The notes: a model not told the origin generated them from the sequence alone. A DNA stretch of 64,000 nt from Bradyrhizobium oropedii (GCF_020889685.1 NZ_JACMYO010000005.1:37631-101630), one strand, 5' to 3'. Positions 54,431 to 64,000 are shown, counted from the stretch's first letter. Program-made: numbers and translations.

Positions 54431-55300
54431 TCACTCGGCGGCGACGAGCCGCTCGACTGCCGCCTTCTTGAGCTTGAAGTCGAAGTCGAGCACGAGATCG
54501 GTGTCGGCCCCGGTGGGTGCCCTCGCGAACTTGCCGATCAGGCTCTGCTTCACGGCGAATACCGAGTCGTTGTCGAGATACTTGGTCTCGGAATCGTAGA
54601 TCTGCGAGATCAGCGATTGATAGCCGTCCTTGGACAGCATGAAGTGGATATGGCCCGGGCGCCAGGGATGGTGGCCCATGTACTTCAGGAGCTCGCCGCC
54701 GGCGCCGTCGTACGGAATCGGGTAGGGCTCGGGGCGGAGTGCCACGAAGGCGTATTCGCCGTTGGCGTCGGTCGTGAAGCGGCCGCGCAGATTGTAGGCC
54801 GGCTGCTCCGGGTCTTGCAGATCGTAGAGCCCGTTGGGCGCGTCTTCCCAGACGTCGATGGTGACGCCCTCGATCGGCCGACCCGCGGTGTCGCTGATGC
54901 GCCCCGAGACCTTGACGGTCTGCGCGTTGTCGAACGTCTTCTTGATGATCGAGGCGCCCTTGGCCAGCACCGGCGGGTTCTCGCGGTAGAACGGTCCAAG
55001 CACGGTCGACTCGCTCTCGCCATCGGTGACGCGATGGTCGAGCATGTCGACCAGCACCTCGACGCCGAGAATGTCGGCGATCAGGATGAACTCGTTGCGC
55101 TTCTCGTCCGAGATGTCGCCGGCGCGGCGCAGGAATTCGCAGGCCGCGAACCATTCGGCGAAGGTCAGGTCGACCTCCTTGCAGAAGTCGTGCATGTGGC
55201 GGATCAGGCTCGTCATGATCTGGCGGTTGCGATCCGGAATATCCTTCGCGAGCGCGGCGATGACGTGGTCGGTGATGGTGTCCTTGGTGACGTTCAGCAT
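54431..55300 (-). CDS. catA: Catechol 1,2-dioxygenase (intradiol)
   Basis: Non-heme Fe(III) dioxygenase of 289 residues cleaving catechol to cis,cis-muconate. The helical N-terminal dimerisation domain covers residues 1-100, then the beta core has LGPFYRENPPVL. Iron ligands are the tyrosines in PAYNLRGRF and PIPYDGAG and the histidines in HPWRPGHIHF. The HPWRPGHIHF stretch also resembles hydroxyquinol 1,2-dioxygenases, so hydroxyquinol is an alternative substrate. catB and catC in the same cluster favour catechol. AGGAGG precedes ATG 55300. Confidence 0.9.
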   Translation of the reverse strand: MLNVTKDTITDHVIAALAKDIPDRNRQIMTSLIRHMHDFCKEVDLTFAEWFAACEFLRRAGDISDEKRNEFILIADILGVEVLVDMLDHRVTDGESESTVLGPFYRENPPVLAKGASIIKKTFDNAQTVKVSGRISDTAGRPIEGVTIDVWEDAPNGLYDLQDPEQPAYNLRGRFTTDANGEYAFVALRPEPYPIPYDGAGGELLKYMGHHPWRPGHIHFMLSKDGYQSLISQIYDSETKYLDNDSVFAVKQSLIGKFARAPTGADTDLVLDFDFKLKKAAVERLVAAE

Positions 55301-55371
55301 GGTCGTTTCCTCCTTTTCTTGCAGTTTGATCAAACTTGCATCCCCGTTTTCGGGAATATCGGTTGGTGGTC

Positions 55372-55896
55372 TCACCAAACAAATTCGTAAGCAGCATTCT
55401 CCAGCGTCGCGGGCGCGGGGTGCGGGTCGGCAAGGCTGCCGAAGCGGCCGCGGAAGAACAGCAGCGGTTTCTTGCCGGGCTCCAGCGCCATCTCGCGGAC
55501 ATGGCCGATGAAGATGGTGTGGTCTCCGGCGACGATCTCGTCGGCGAGGTCGGTCACAAAGTACGCCGCCGCATCGACGATCACGGGCAGCTCGTTGCGG
55601 CGTTCGAACACGTCGCGGAGGTCGCGCCTGGGCTTGCCGGCGAAATGCCAGGCGAGATCCTCCATGCCCTCGGCGAGGACGCTGACTGCAAAGCGGCCGG
55701 TGTTCTGGATGTTGCAAAGCATCTTCGCGCTCTTCGCGATCGAGATCGCGACCAGCGGCGGTTCGAGCGAAACCGACATGAACGCATTGGCGGTCATGCC
55801 GTGATCGCGTCCCTCGCAATGCGTCGTGATAATGGTAACACCGGTGCCGAACTGGCCGCAGGCGTTGCGCAGCTCGCGTGGATCGATGGCGGTCAT
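55372..55896 (-). CDS. Flavin reductase component of a two-component monooxygenase
   Basis: A 174-residue flavin reductase (HpaC/PheA2-like) that supplies reduced flavin. Family blocks are RNACGQFGTGVTIITT, GMTANAFMSVSLEPPLVAIS and FAVSVLAEGM, with a late DHTIFIGHV. It overlaps the downstream end of the FAD-synthetase-like gene by four bases and lies on the strand opposite to the oxygenase component at 56799. Its NADH or NADPH preference cannot be read. Confidence 0.92.
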   Translation of the reverse strand: MTAIDPRELRNACGQFGTGVTIITTHCEGRDHGMTANAFMSVSLEPPLVAISIAKSAKMLCNIQNTGRFAVSVLAEGMEDLAWHFAGKPRRDLRDVFERRNELPVIVDAAAYFVTDLADEIVAGDHTIFIGHVREMALEPGKKPLLFFRGRFGSLADPHPAPATLENAAYEFVW

Positions 55897-56522
55897 TGGC
55901 TGGCGACCTCGAATTGGACCAAGCTCGGTCGATTGGCGGATGGCGCGGTCACGATGTCCCGCCAGTTTTCCAGCGCCGACGCGGCAGCGGCAAGGCCGGA
56001 CCGTCGCAGCGCGCGGATCCGGCTGCTGGAGACGATCTCGCCATTGCCGCAGCGCACCGGCGGCAGGATGCGCGTGTTGAAATGTTGCCGCAGCAGCAAC
56101 GCGGTGCCGCCCTTGCAGGACCCGAAGCGGAAGTCCTCGCCGACGATCACTTCACGCGGGTGCAGGCGCTGCAGTTCTGCAAGGAAGTCGGCCGCGGTGC
56201 GGCGGACATAGATCTGGTTGAAGTCGGCGACGACGACATGATCGGGCGCGAATGTTGCGATGCGCTCGAGCTTTTCTCGGAGCGGGATCAATGCCTCGGC
56301 CTGGCCGAAATACACTTTTGGCGGCGGATCGAAAGTGTAGACCACGGCAGGAACATCGCTGCGCTGCGCTGCCGCAATGGTCTGCCGGAGCAGTTCTTGA
56401 TGGCCGCGGTGGACGCCGTCAAATGCGCCGATCGTGACGACGCAGGCATCGAGGGCCAATTCGCCATCGCGATGGAAAGCGACAGCGGTGCTGTCAAAAC
56501 CTTTGCCCAAACCTTTGACCAT
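55893..56522 (-). CDS. Stand-alone FMN adenylyltransferase domain (RibF-like, no riboflavin kinase domain)
   Basis: About 209 residues. It matches the N-terminal FAD synthetase half of bacterial RibF: VVTIGAFDGVHRGHQELLRQ (nucleotidyl-transferase GxxDGxHxGH), YTFDPPPKVYFG, VIVGEDFRFGSCKGG and ISSSRIR-like IVSSSRIRALRRSG. Normal RibF is about 310 residues with a C-terminal kinase; that half is absent and the next gene begins directly. It presumably makes FAD from FMN for the adjacent monooxygenase, as a dedicated cofactor supply. ATG 56522 is preceded by GGAGCGAG. Confidence 0.85.
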   Translation of the reverse strand: MVKGLGKGFDSTAVAFHRDGELALDACVVTIGAFDGVHRGHQELLRQTIAAAQRSDVPAVVYTFDPPPKVYFGQAEALIPLREKLERIATFAPDHVVVADFNQIYVRRTAADFLAELQRLHPREVIVGEDFRFGSCKGGTALLLRQHFNTRILPPVRCGNGEIVSSSRIRALRRSGLAAAASALENWRDIVTAPSANRPSLVQFEVASQ

Positions 56523-56655
56523 GGCTCGCTCCGGTTTTCGCTCCCTATGCCGTGCTGTGCATTGCTGCATCGGCCTCGGTGTTGCATCGGCTGGACGATC
56601 GCTGCCGTCTGGTCGGTGCGAGCTGAGTCATAGCCCGAGCCGCGACGGACTGCGC

Positions 56656-56671
56656 GGTATGGTGTGATACC
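56656..56671. promoter_or_regulatory. GGTAT-N6-ATACC palindrome in the divergent cat/monooxygenase promoter
   Basis: Perfect five-base arms around six bases, in the 276-base divergent region. Muconate-responsive LysR proteins bind ATAC/GTAT-type palindromes, so this is the best operator candidate for the LysR regulator at 52107. Confidence 0.45.
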
Positions 56672-56711
56672 TTTCGCCCGCTCCGGGTGAGCGCGTAGCT
56701 TTTCCTCCGAT

Positions 56712-56734
56712 GTCACGCCGACCAAGAGCGTGAC
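56712..56734 (+). promoter_or_regulatory. GTCACGC-N9-GCGTGAC inverted repeat before the monooxygenase
   Basis: Perfect seven-base arms, 65 bases before the oxygenase start. It is either a second operator or a leader hairpin. Confidence 0.4.
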
Positions 56735-56798
56735 GGGATGGTCCGGCCCGGTGCGGCAATGCCCCGCCGGTCCGACGACACAAGCGGAGGAGAAACCC

Positions 56799-58376
56799 AT
56801 GACCACAGCAGCAGCCCTGCGGGCCGATGCGCCTGCGTTAACCACCAGCGTCTATACCGGTGCGGAATTCCTGGACAGCATCCAGGACGGCCGGGAAATC
56901 TACATCTATGGCGAGCGCGTCAAGAACGTCACCCAGCATCCCGCCTTCCGCAATTCGGCGCGCATGGTGGCGCGCTGGTACGATCGCTTCCACGAGAAGA
57001 AGGATCAGATCGGCGTTCTGACGGACACCGGCTCGGGGCAGCTGACCCATCCGTTCTTCCTCGGCTCGAAAACGGCCGATGATCTGATCAAGGGCCGCGA
57101 TGCGATCGCCGAATTGCAGAAGGTCGCGTATGGCTGGATGGGCCGCTCGCCGGACTACAAGGCGGCGTTCCTCGGCACGCTCGGTGCGAATTCGGGCTTC
57201 TATGGCGAATACGCCGGCAACGCAAAGAAGTGGTATTCGCGAACCCAGGAACGGATCGACTTCTGGAATCACGCCATCGTCAATCCGCCGATCGACCGCG
57301 ATCGCGCCATCGAGGAGGTGCGCGACGTCTTCATGCATGTCGAGAAGGAGACCGACGCCGGCCTGATCGTCTCAGGCGCGAAGGTGGTCGCGACCGGATC
57401 GGCACTGACGCACTACAATTTCATCGCCCACTACGGCATCCCGATCAAGGACAAGTCGTTTGCGCTGATCTTCACGGCGCCGATGGATGCCAAGGGCATC
57501 AAGCTGATTGCCCGCTCGTCCTACGAATTCACCGCGGCCGCGACCGGTTCGCCGTTCGATTATCCGCTGTCGAGCCGCTTCGATGAGAACGACTCGATCC
57601 TCGTTTTCGACAAGGTGCTGGTGCCCTGGGAGAACGTCTTCATCTATGGCGACGTCGACAAGATCAACCAGTTTTTCCCGGCGTCGGGCTTCATCCCGCG
57701 TTTCACGCTGCACGGCGTGACGCGCCTTGCCGTCAAGCTCGACTTCATCGCTGGCCTGTTCTCGATGGCCGTCGAGGCGACCGGTTCGAAGGATTTCCGC
57801 GGCGTGCAGACCGCGGTGGGCGAGGTGATTGCCTGGCGCAATCTGTTCCACGGCATAGCCGATGCGATGGTGAAATCGCCGATCGACTGGCAGGGGACCG
57901 ATGGCTACAATCTTCCCAATCTGAACTACGGGCTGGCCTATCGTGTGTTCGCGCCGATGGCGTATCCGCGAATCAAGGAGCTGATCGAGCGCCACGTCGC
58001 GAGCGGCCTGATCTATCTGCCGTCGAGCTCGGCCGATCTGGAGAGCGAGGCGATCCGGCCCTATCTCGACCGCTTCGTGCGCGGCTCCAACGGCTACGCC
58101 GCGATCGACCGGATCAAGCTGCTCAAGCTGCTCTGGGACGCGGTCGGCTCCGAGTTCGGCGGCCGGCACGAGCTCTACGAGCGCAACTATGCGGGCAATT
58201 ACGAGAACCTGCGTGTCGAGACCCTGATGGCCGCGAGCGCCACCGGCGATCTCGGCGCGATGCAGGATTTCGTGCGCAATTGCATGAGCGACTACGACGT
58301 CTCGGGCTGGACGGCAAAGGACCTCGTCAACCCCGACGACATCAACCTCGTCAGCCGCGGTCTGGTGCAAGGCTGA
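56799..58376 (+). CDS. FADH2-utilising monooxygenase, HpaB/PheA1-like oxygenase component
   Basis: 525 residues of the 4-hydroxyphenylacetate 3-hydroxylase / phenol hydroxylase / chlorophenol monooxygenase family with the acyl-CoA dehydrogenase fold. Blocks include [20 protein letters not shown] near the N-terminus, [12 protein letters not shown], and [21 protein letters not shown]. Flavin reductase and FAD synthetase genes lie opposite, and catA/catB/catC surround it, so the likely reaction is ortho-hydroxylation of a phenol to catechol. The true substrate (phenol, salicylate-like or another) is not decided. GGAGGAG precedes ATG 56799. Confidence 0.88.
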   Translation: MTTAAALRADAPALTTSVYTGAEFLDSIQDGREIYIYGERVKNVTQHPAFRNSARMVARWYDRFHEKKDQIGVLTDTGSGQLTHPFFLGSKTADDLIKGRDAIAELQKVAYGWMGRSPDYKAAFLGTLGANSGFYGEYAGNAKKWYSRTQERIDFWNHAIVNPPIDRDRAIEEVRDVFMHVEKETDAGLIVSGAKVVATGSALTHYNFIAHYGIPIKDKSFALIFTAPMDAKGIKLIARSSYEFTAAATGSPFDYPLSSRFDENDSILVFDKVLVPWENVFIYGDVDKINQFFPASGFIPRFTLHGVTRLAVKLDFIAGLFSMAVEATGSKDFRGVQTAVGEVIAWRNLFHGIADAMVKSPIDWQGTDGYNLPNLNYGLAYRVFAPMAYPRIKELIERHVASGLIYLPSSSADLESEAIRPYLDRFVRGSNGYAAIDRIKLLKLLWDAVGSEFGGRHELYERNYAGNYENLRVETLMAASATGDLGAMQDFVRNCMSDYDVSGWTAKDLVNPDDINLVSRGLVQG

Positions 58377-58498
58377 GGACAAGGCTGACGACAGGGCTGA
58401 CGATCTCGTAGACAGATCGATGGAGCCGCCGCGATCCGCGGCGGCTCCGCGCCGTCTCCATGGTGCCGTATCATTGCTTGCAGAAAGAGTTCATCATC

Positions 58499-58789
58499 AT
58501 GCTGTTCCACGTCGAAATGGATGTGCGGATTCCGCACGACATCCCGGCCGAAAAGATCGATGCGCTGAAGCAGGCCGAGCGGGTCCGCGCCATGGAGCTG
58601 CAGCGCACGGGCGCCTGGCGCCATTTGTGGCGTGTCGCCGGCCGCTACGCCAATGTCAGCATCTTCGACGTATCGGGCGCGCAGGAGTTGCACGACATCC
58701 TGTCCAGCCTGCCGCTGTTTCCGTTCATGGAGATCCAGGTCACGCCGCTGTGCCGGCATCCATCGTCGATCCACGACGACGATAGGTAA
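58499..58789 (+). CDS. catC: Muconolactone delta-isomerase
   Basis: 96 residues, the normal CatC length. Begins MLFHVEMDVRIPHDIP, with conserved ERVRAMELQRTGAWRHLWRV and LPLFPFMEIQVTPLCRHPSS. It converts muconolactone to beta-ketoadipate enol-lactone, the third ortho-pathway step. ATG 58499 is set by the family start and by an upstream AAAGAG. It is downstream of the monooxygenase by 122 bases, so the cat genes are split between two divergent transcripts. catD, pcaI and pcaJ are not in this window. Confidence 0.95.
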   Translation: MLFHVEMDVRIPHDIPAEKIDALKQAERVRAMELQRTGAWRHLWRVAGRYANVSIFDVSGAQELHDILSSLPLFPFMEIQVTPLCRHPSSIHDDDR

Positions 58790-58791
58790 AC

Positions 58792-59382
58792 CTAGTCGAC
58801 GACCGTGCGCGGGCGCCGGTGGCGGCTCGAGGTGCTGATGCTACCGGTGACGTCGGGGTATCCCGTCAGGCTCAGCGTGTCGGAGCGCACGCCCCAGCTT
58901 TCGAGCCGGTCGAGGAAGCTCATGCCGAGCAGGTTGGTCTTCATCTGCCCGCGCTGCACCACCAAGGCCGGCACGGATTTCTCGACCAGCTTGCCGACCG
59001 CGAGCCTGTCGAGGGTCAGGCGCGCCGCCTTGGTGTGACCGCCGGCGGTCTCCAGGTCGACATTGTATTCGAGCATTTCGGTCGGCAACCCGATCGCCTT
59101 GGCGGTCTCCCAGGTCAACACGACCGAGGTCGCGCCGGTATCGATCACCATCGGCGCGCTGACGCCGTTGATCTTGGCGCGGAACGCGAACTCGCCGCCC
59201 TGGCTGCGTGCGATCTGCACCGCGGGGGCCGAGCTGGAAGAGGAGGTTGAGGCGACGATGGTGCGGCCGAAGATCTGGGTCAGGTTCTGCCTGGCGCGCG
59301 CGATCTGATCGGGATCGCCATAGGCGACGACGGCGCCGGCGGTTGCCATCAGCAGCAGGATGATGAGGAGGATGCGGGTCAT
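58792..59382 (-). CDS. Retropepsin-like aspartic protease (clan AA, TIGR02281 type)
   Basis: 196 residues. One N-terminal membrane segment ILLIILLLMATAGAVVAYG (residues 4-22) is followed by a Ser-rich linker and a single aspartic-protease domain with active Asp in APMVIDTGATSVVL and NLLGMSFLDRL. Such one-domain proteins work as dimers in the periplasm, usually in alphaproteobacteria, with unknown targets. GGAGGTG precedes ATG 59382. It forms a leftward unit with the DUF1289 gene upstream. Confidence 0.88.
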   Translation of the reverse strand: MTRILLIILLLMATAGAVVAYGDPDQIARARQNLTQIFGRTIVASTSSSSSAPAVQIARSQGGEFAFRAKINGVSAPMVIDTGATSVVLTWETAKAIGLPTEMLEYNVDLETAGGHTKAARLTLDRLAVGKLVEKSVPALVVQRGQMKTNLLGMSFLDRLESWGVRSDTLSLTGYPDVTGSISTSSRHRRPRTVVD

Positions 59383-59407
59383 GGAGCACCTCCGGTCGTG
59401 GTGCCGG

Positions 59408-59611
59408 TCATGCGCGCTTCGGACGCGGCTCCATGCGCTCGAGCCCGGCCTCGGCCATGCGCGCCGGCAGCGTCGACATGACGGACAGCCGCTCCGTGGT
59501 GTCCATCTTGTGCCAGCGCGCGATCTCGGGAAGCGTGCGACCACAGCCGAAGCAGAGCTTCGTCCTGGGGTCCATCATGCAGACTGCGATACACGGCGTT
59601 TCTGAGCTCAT
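59408..59611 (-). CDS. DUF1289 small cysteine-rich protein
   Basis: 67 residues. Four cysteines are arranged as PCIAVCMMD and LCFGCGRT, followed by LPEIARWHKM and a final RMEPRP. This is the DUF1289 pattern and suggests a metal or Fe-S site. It is widespread in proteobacteria with no assigned function. It lies 25 bases upstream of the aspartic protease on the same strand. Confidence 0.85.
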   Translation of the reverse strand: MSSETPCIAVCMMDPRTKLCFGCGRTLPEIARWHKMDTTERLSVMSTLPARMAEAGLERMEPRPKRA

Positions 59612-59730
59612 TGTTCAACTGTTGAACCGTTTCAGCCGCCGGTGCAAGCCGGCTGACGCGGGATGCCGCATCACGCCTCGGCTTCTTGTCGCGAGCATGG
59701 TTCTGGCGCGAACGCCTTGCGTTTGTTGTC

Positions 59731-59834
59731 AAAGCGTTTTCGAGCGAAGTGGATACCGGTTCGCGTAAAGAAAACGCGGCGAGATAAGAGTCTGGAGCCC
59801 CGTTCCGATTCCATCGGAACGGAAGAGGCTCTGG
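59731..59834. repeat. Dispersed intergenic element with hairpin
   Basis: Sequence from the GCGTTTTCGAGCGAAGTGG region to GGCTCTGG. It contains a perfect ten-base stem CCGTTCCGAT / ATCGGAACGG (59800-59822) and flanking GAGCC / GGCTC. I recognise this as the type of intergenic repeat common in Bradyrhizobium-group genomes. It lies between two leftward genes. Confidence 0.5.
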
Positions 59835-59867
59835 CGATAACCGCGTCACGATCTTCCGCGACATGCT

Positions 59868-61472
<1,605 letters not shown>

Positions 61473-61887
61473 CAACAACACAAATCCTGCGCGCGAACCG
61501 CGCGCGCCTTTTGCATTGTCTATCTGTGACGCCAATTCATTAAGCGTTACCTTAAAGAGCTAAAGAAAGGCGTTAACCGGAGGTTAAATTAACTTTTGCG
61601 CGGGGGGCGTAACGGACCCGCACAATATCCGTCGCGGGACCGGCTTGCGGACGCCGTGCTCGATGGCTAGGCGGATCGTGCCATATTTTTATCTTGTCGT
61701 TTCGTGGGGTCTCAGCGTTACAGGTGAGCCAAGGGGCTCGACTTATTCAGCGTAACCGCCAACTAGAAGTTGAGTGCAGTGTCGCCGTAATTGAGGGTGT
61801 CCACACAATTTCTGAATAATGGAAATGTGCCCCTGATTTGCCCGACATGTCAAGTTGCCATATCGAATGCCGGCGGCCGGCCAGCTC

Positions 61888-61910
61888 CTTTGCATGGGGT
61901 TGTTTTCGAT
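61888..61910. repeat. 23-base intergenic repeat, copy 2
   Basis: Identical to 49684-49706 and in the same orientation, about 12 kb away. Confidence 0.7.
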
Positions 61911-61970
61911 ATTTTGGCAGCGCGACCTTCAAAGGGGAAATTCTCCTTCGCGAGACGACGCTGCATGGCT

Positions 61971-61992
61971 GGTGACCCGCCGGCGGGTCACC
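61971..61992. repeat. Perfect 22-base palindrome
   Basis: GGTGACCCGCC followed directly by its reverse complement. It has no loop and no T-run, which suits a protein-binding site or repeat core better than a terminator. Confidence 0.7.
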
Positions 61993-62021
61993 ATGGCGCT
62001 GAAGTGTGACTCGCATTCGGT

Positions 62022-62108
62022 CGTCATTGCGAGGAGCGACAGCGACGAAGCAATCCATGCTTCCGCAGAAGCGGGCAGATGGATTGCTTCGCTTCGCTCG
62101 CAATGACG
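62022..62108. repeat. Fold-back intergenic repeat
   Basis: Outer arms CGTCATTGCGAG and CTCGCAATGACG are exact reverse complements, with further pairing of GAAGCAATCCAT and ATGGATTGCTTC. This is the common genomic palindromic element of Bradyrhizobium relatives. Confidence 0.75.
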
Positions 62109-62139
62109 GTTGTGTCTCACGAATCTATGATTCCAGGTA

Positions 62140-63012
62140 CTAGCGCTGCAGACGCGCCAGCAGGCTCGACGTATCCCAGCGCTTGCCGCCCATCTTCTCG
62201 ACCTCGGCATAGAACTGGTCGACCAGCGCGGTGGCGGGCAGGGTGGCGCCGTTGCGGCGGGCTTCCGCCAGCGCGATCGAGAGATCCTTGCGCATCCACT
62301 CGACGGCGAAGCCGAAATCGTACTTGCCCTCGTTCATGGTCTTGTAGCGGTTCTCCATCTGCCAGGACTGCGCTGCGCCCTTCGAGATGGTCTCGATCAC
62401 GGCGGCGACGTCGAGGCCACTCTTCTTGGCGAAGTGGATGCCCTCGGAGAGGCCCTGCACCAGGCCGGCGATGCAGATCTGGTTGACCATCTTGGTCAGC
62501 TGGCCGGCGCCTGCCGGTCCGAGCAACTTGCACATTCGCGCGTAGGCGCCGGTGATGATCGGCTCGGCGCCCGCGTAGGCGTCTGCGCTGCCGCCGCACA
62601 TCACCGTCAGCACGCCGTTCTCGGCGCCGGCCTGGCCGCCGGACACCGGCGCATCGACGAACTTGAAGCTGGCCTTGGTGGCGGCGGCATCGAGCTCGCG
62701 GGCGACCTCGGCGGAGGCGGTGGTGTGATCGACGAAGGTCGCACCCTTCTTCATGCCGGCGAAGGCGCCATCGGGGCCGATGGTGACCGCGCGCAGGTCG
62801 TTGTCATTGCCGACGCAGCACATCACGAAGTCCTGGCCTTCGGCTGCGGCCTTCGGGGTCGGCGCAGTCTTGCCGCCGAATTTGTCGGCCCATTCCTTCG
62901 ACTTCGCTGCGGTCCGGTTGTACACGGTGACCTCATGGCCGCCCTTTTTCACGAGGTGTCCCGCCATCGGGAAACCCATTACGCCGAGACCGAGAAAAGC
63001 GACTTTAGCCAT
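62140..63012 (-). CDS. Beta-hydroxyacid dehydrogenase (GarR / 3-hydroxyisobutyrate dehydrogenase type)
   Basis: 290 residues. Rossmann motif VAFLGLGVMGFPMAGHLVKK at the N-terminus, DAPVSGGQAGAENG in the substrate loop, and the catalytic Lys in AGQLTKMVNQICIA. The C-terminal DTSSLLARL is typical. It is a paralogue of GlxR at 14253 but is single and not in a glyoxylate operon. 3-Hydroxyisobutyrate, tartronate semialdehyde or a related semialdehyde is possible. It is divergent from the VOC protein gene. Confidence 0.9.
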   Translation of the reverse strand: MAKVAFLGLGVMGFPMAGHLVKKGGHEVTVYNRTAAKSKEWADKFGGKTAPTPKAAAEGQDFVMCCVGNDNDLRAVTIGPDGAFAGMKKGATFVDHTTASAEVARELDAAATKASFKFVDAPVSGGQAGAENGVLTVMCGGSADAYAGAEPIITGAYARMCKLLGPAGAGQLTKMVNQICIAGLVQGLSEGIHFAKKSGLDVAAVIETISKGAAQSWQMENRYKTMNEGKYDFGFAVEWMRKDLSIALAEARRNGATLPATALVDQFYAEVEKMGGKRWDTSSLLARLQR

Positions 63013-63228
63013 ATCTGCTACCTTGTGCCTGATACCTTGTGATTTGCCGTGGTGATCGCCCCTTAGGACCGCCGGAAAACGTCGCGGCGGGTAGGGCATT
63101 CCGTCCATGGAAGGAGCCGCACCATACCCCCTGCGCAGCGGAGGGCAACGGCTTCGTTGGATGGCAGACCCCGGTTTTGTGCTAGGATCGGCCCACCAAA
63201 GAAGCTCACAAAAAAGGGAGTGTATCGC

Positions 63229-63666
63229 ATGGGCATGAGCGTCGGAGTGCTCGATCATTTCAATATCCGGACCCGGAATCTCACCGCCACGGTGCGGTTC
63301 TACGAGGACATTCTGGGCCTGGAAAAGGGTGCGCGGCCGAACTTCGCGTTCCCCGGTGCGTGGATGTACAGCGAGGGCAAGGCTGTCGTGCATCTGGTCG
63401 ATATTTCGGCGACCGACGAGGCACAAAAGCCGGACTCCGGCGTCGTCCATCACGTCGCCTTTGCAAGTCACGGCTTCGACGGAATGCGGAAGCGGCTTCA
63501 GTCCAAGGGCATGGAATTCGACTCGCGCCAGGTTCCCGGCGGCGATCTCTGGCAGATCTTCGTGAACGACCCCAACGGGGTCATGATCGAGCTGAACTAC
63601 GAGGCCGCCAAGGAAGGGGCCTCGGCCGCGCCGGCCGAGCGGCGGGACGACGTCGGAGCGAGGTAG
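63229..63666 (+). CDS. VOC-superfamily (glyoxalase/bleomycin-resistance-like) protein
   Basis: 145 residues in one vicinal-oxygen-chelate fold made of two beta-alpha-beta-beta-beta units. Probable metal ligands are His in VLDHFNIRTRNL, His in VVHHVAF and Glu in VMIELNY. GGGAG eight bases before ATG 63229 sets the start. The family ranges from glyoxalase I to dioxygenases and epimerases, and the function here is not determined. Confidence 0.88.
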   Translation: MGMSVGVLDHFNIRTRNLTATVRFYEDILGLEKGARPNFAFPGAWMYSEGKAVVHLVDISATDEAQKPDSGVVHHVAFASHGFDGMRKRLQSKGMEFDSRQVPGGDLWQIFVNDPNGVMIELNYEAAKEGASAAPAERRDDVGAR

Positions 63667-63722
63667 CCTTTTGCGCTGCAACGCTCTATGGGTGCACTCT
63701 TGAATTTTCCAGGAGATGCGCG

Positions 63723-64000
63723 GTGAGCGTGACGCAGCAACAGGTTCTCGATGGCCTTGCCAAGGTGATGTCGCCGCGCGGCGTCCCCTTGACCAACGCC
63801 AATGTGCTGTCGGCGATCACGGTCACCGACGGCAAGGTGTTCTTCTCGATCAACGTCGATGCGGCGGAAGCCCGCGCCTGGGAGAGCGTGCGTGCGCAGG
63901 CCGAGAACGCCGTGCGTGCCATTCCCGGCGTCAGCGTCGCCATGATCGCGCTGACCGCGGAGCGCAAGGCGGGCGCTGCGGCGCCAGCGCCGCGGCCAGC
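63723..64000 (+). CDS. Mrp/ApbC-family P-loop protein, N-terminal part
   Basis: The first 92 residues before the window ends. They form the MIP18/DUF59 domain (QQQVLDGLAKVMSPRGVPL, NANVLSAITVTDGKVFFSI) and the start of the alanine/proline linker seen before the P-loop ATPase of Mrp proteins, which help in iron-sulfur cluster delivery. The P-loop itself lies beyond the window. The start is GTG 63723, with AGGAG about ten bases upstream. Confidence 0.88.
   Translation, partial: MSVTQQQVLDGLAKVMSPRGVPLTNANVLSAITVTDGKVFFSINVDAAEARAWESVRAQAENAVRAIPGVSVAMIALTAERKAGAAAPAPRP

Larger units (their letters stand above)
61473..62139. other. Gene-free stretch of about 670 bases with several repeats
   Basis: No coding sequence is supported. 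It contains a 23-base repeat (61888-61910), a 22-base perfect palindrome (61971-61992) and a fold-back element (62022-62108). It should include the promoter of the histidine kinase at its left end. Confidence 0.65.

Noticed and set aside
62140..63012. Second glxR in a glyoxylate pathway
   Set aside because: No gcl or hyi adjoins it and its neighbours are unrelated, so only the family name is given.

Overview
The window is high-GC alphaproteobacterial DNA that looks like a Bradyrhizobium-type chromosome. This is an inference from the codon bias, the dense ATGA-coupled catabolic operons, the several branched-chain-amino-acid-type ABC systems, and the short intergenic repeats near 49.7, 59.8 and 62 kb. 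Nearly all of it is catabolic and transport operons, each with its own local regulator. No rRNA, tRNA, CRISPR array or intact transposase was seen.

Layout. 0-7.4 kb: the end of a polyol/sugar-type ABC importer operon joined to a PTS-driven dihydroxyacetone kinase (DhaL, DhaM, a dedicated HPr and Enzyme I, a small HTH-like protein, DhaK). 7.4-10.4 kb: a VanZ-like membrane protein, then a leftward CBS / ketopantoate-reductase-like / fumarylacetoacetate-hydrolase-like unit. 10.5-15.1 kb: an IclR regulator and the glyoxylate-to-glycerate genes gcl-hyi-glxR, with two mutually exclusive hairpins in front of gcl. 15.2-37.9 kb: a large nitrogen/ureide-type region. It holds a gamma-glutamyltransferase-like enzyme, a TetR regulator, a cytosine-deaminase-like amidohydrolase, a Liv-type ABC importer whose LivM, LivG and LivF are fused in one protein, a DUF2877 protein, two FdrA + DUF1116 pairs (relatives of the AllF/AllG/AllH oxamate carbamoyltransferase), a carbamate kinase, a BMP-family ABC importer and a RutB-like cysteine hydrolase. 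38-49.4 kb: an AraC-controlled region with an SDR, a MoaF-domain protein, a SnoaL-like protein, a complete Liv-type importer, an aldehyde dehydrogenase and a GMC oxidoreductase. Three upstream regions there share a 22-bp-spaced direct repeat that is a good candidate AraC operator.

49.7-51.1 kb is a 1.3 kb insertion at the 5' end of dusA. It leaves a truncated dusA start on the left and an intact dusA on the right, and carries only a PIN-domain gene and an unknown gene plus phased GGCACAC repeats near both ends. 52.1-58.8 kb is a catechol ortho-cleavage cluster (LysR, catB, catA, catC) with a two-component flavin monooxygenase, its flavin reductase and an unusual FAD-synthetase-only RibF relative. 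58.8-64 kb holds housekeeping-type genes: an aspartic protease, DUF1289, a histidine kinase, a beta-hydroxyacid dehydrogenase, a VOC protein and the start of an Mrp/ApbC protein.

The best candidates for something undescribed are the duplicated carbamoyltransferase-like modules with carbamate kinase and their own importers, the hairpin switch before gcl, the AraC regulon repeat, the integrase-less dusA mini-island, and the monooxygenase cluster with its own FMN adenylyltransferase.
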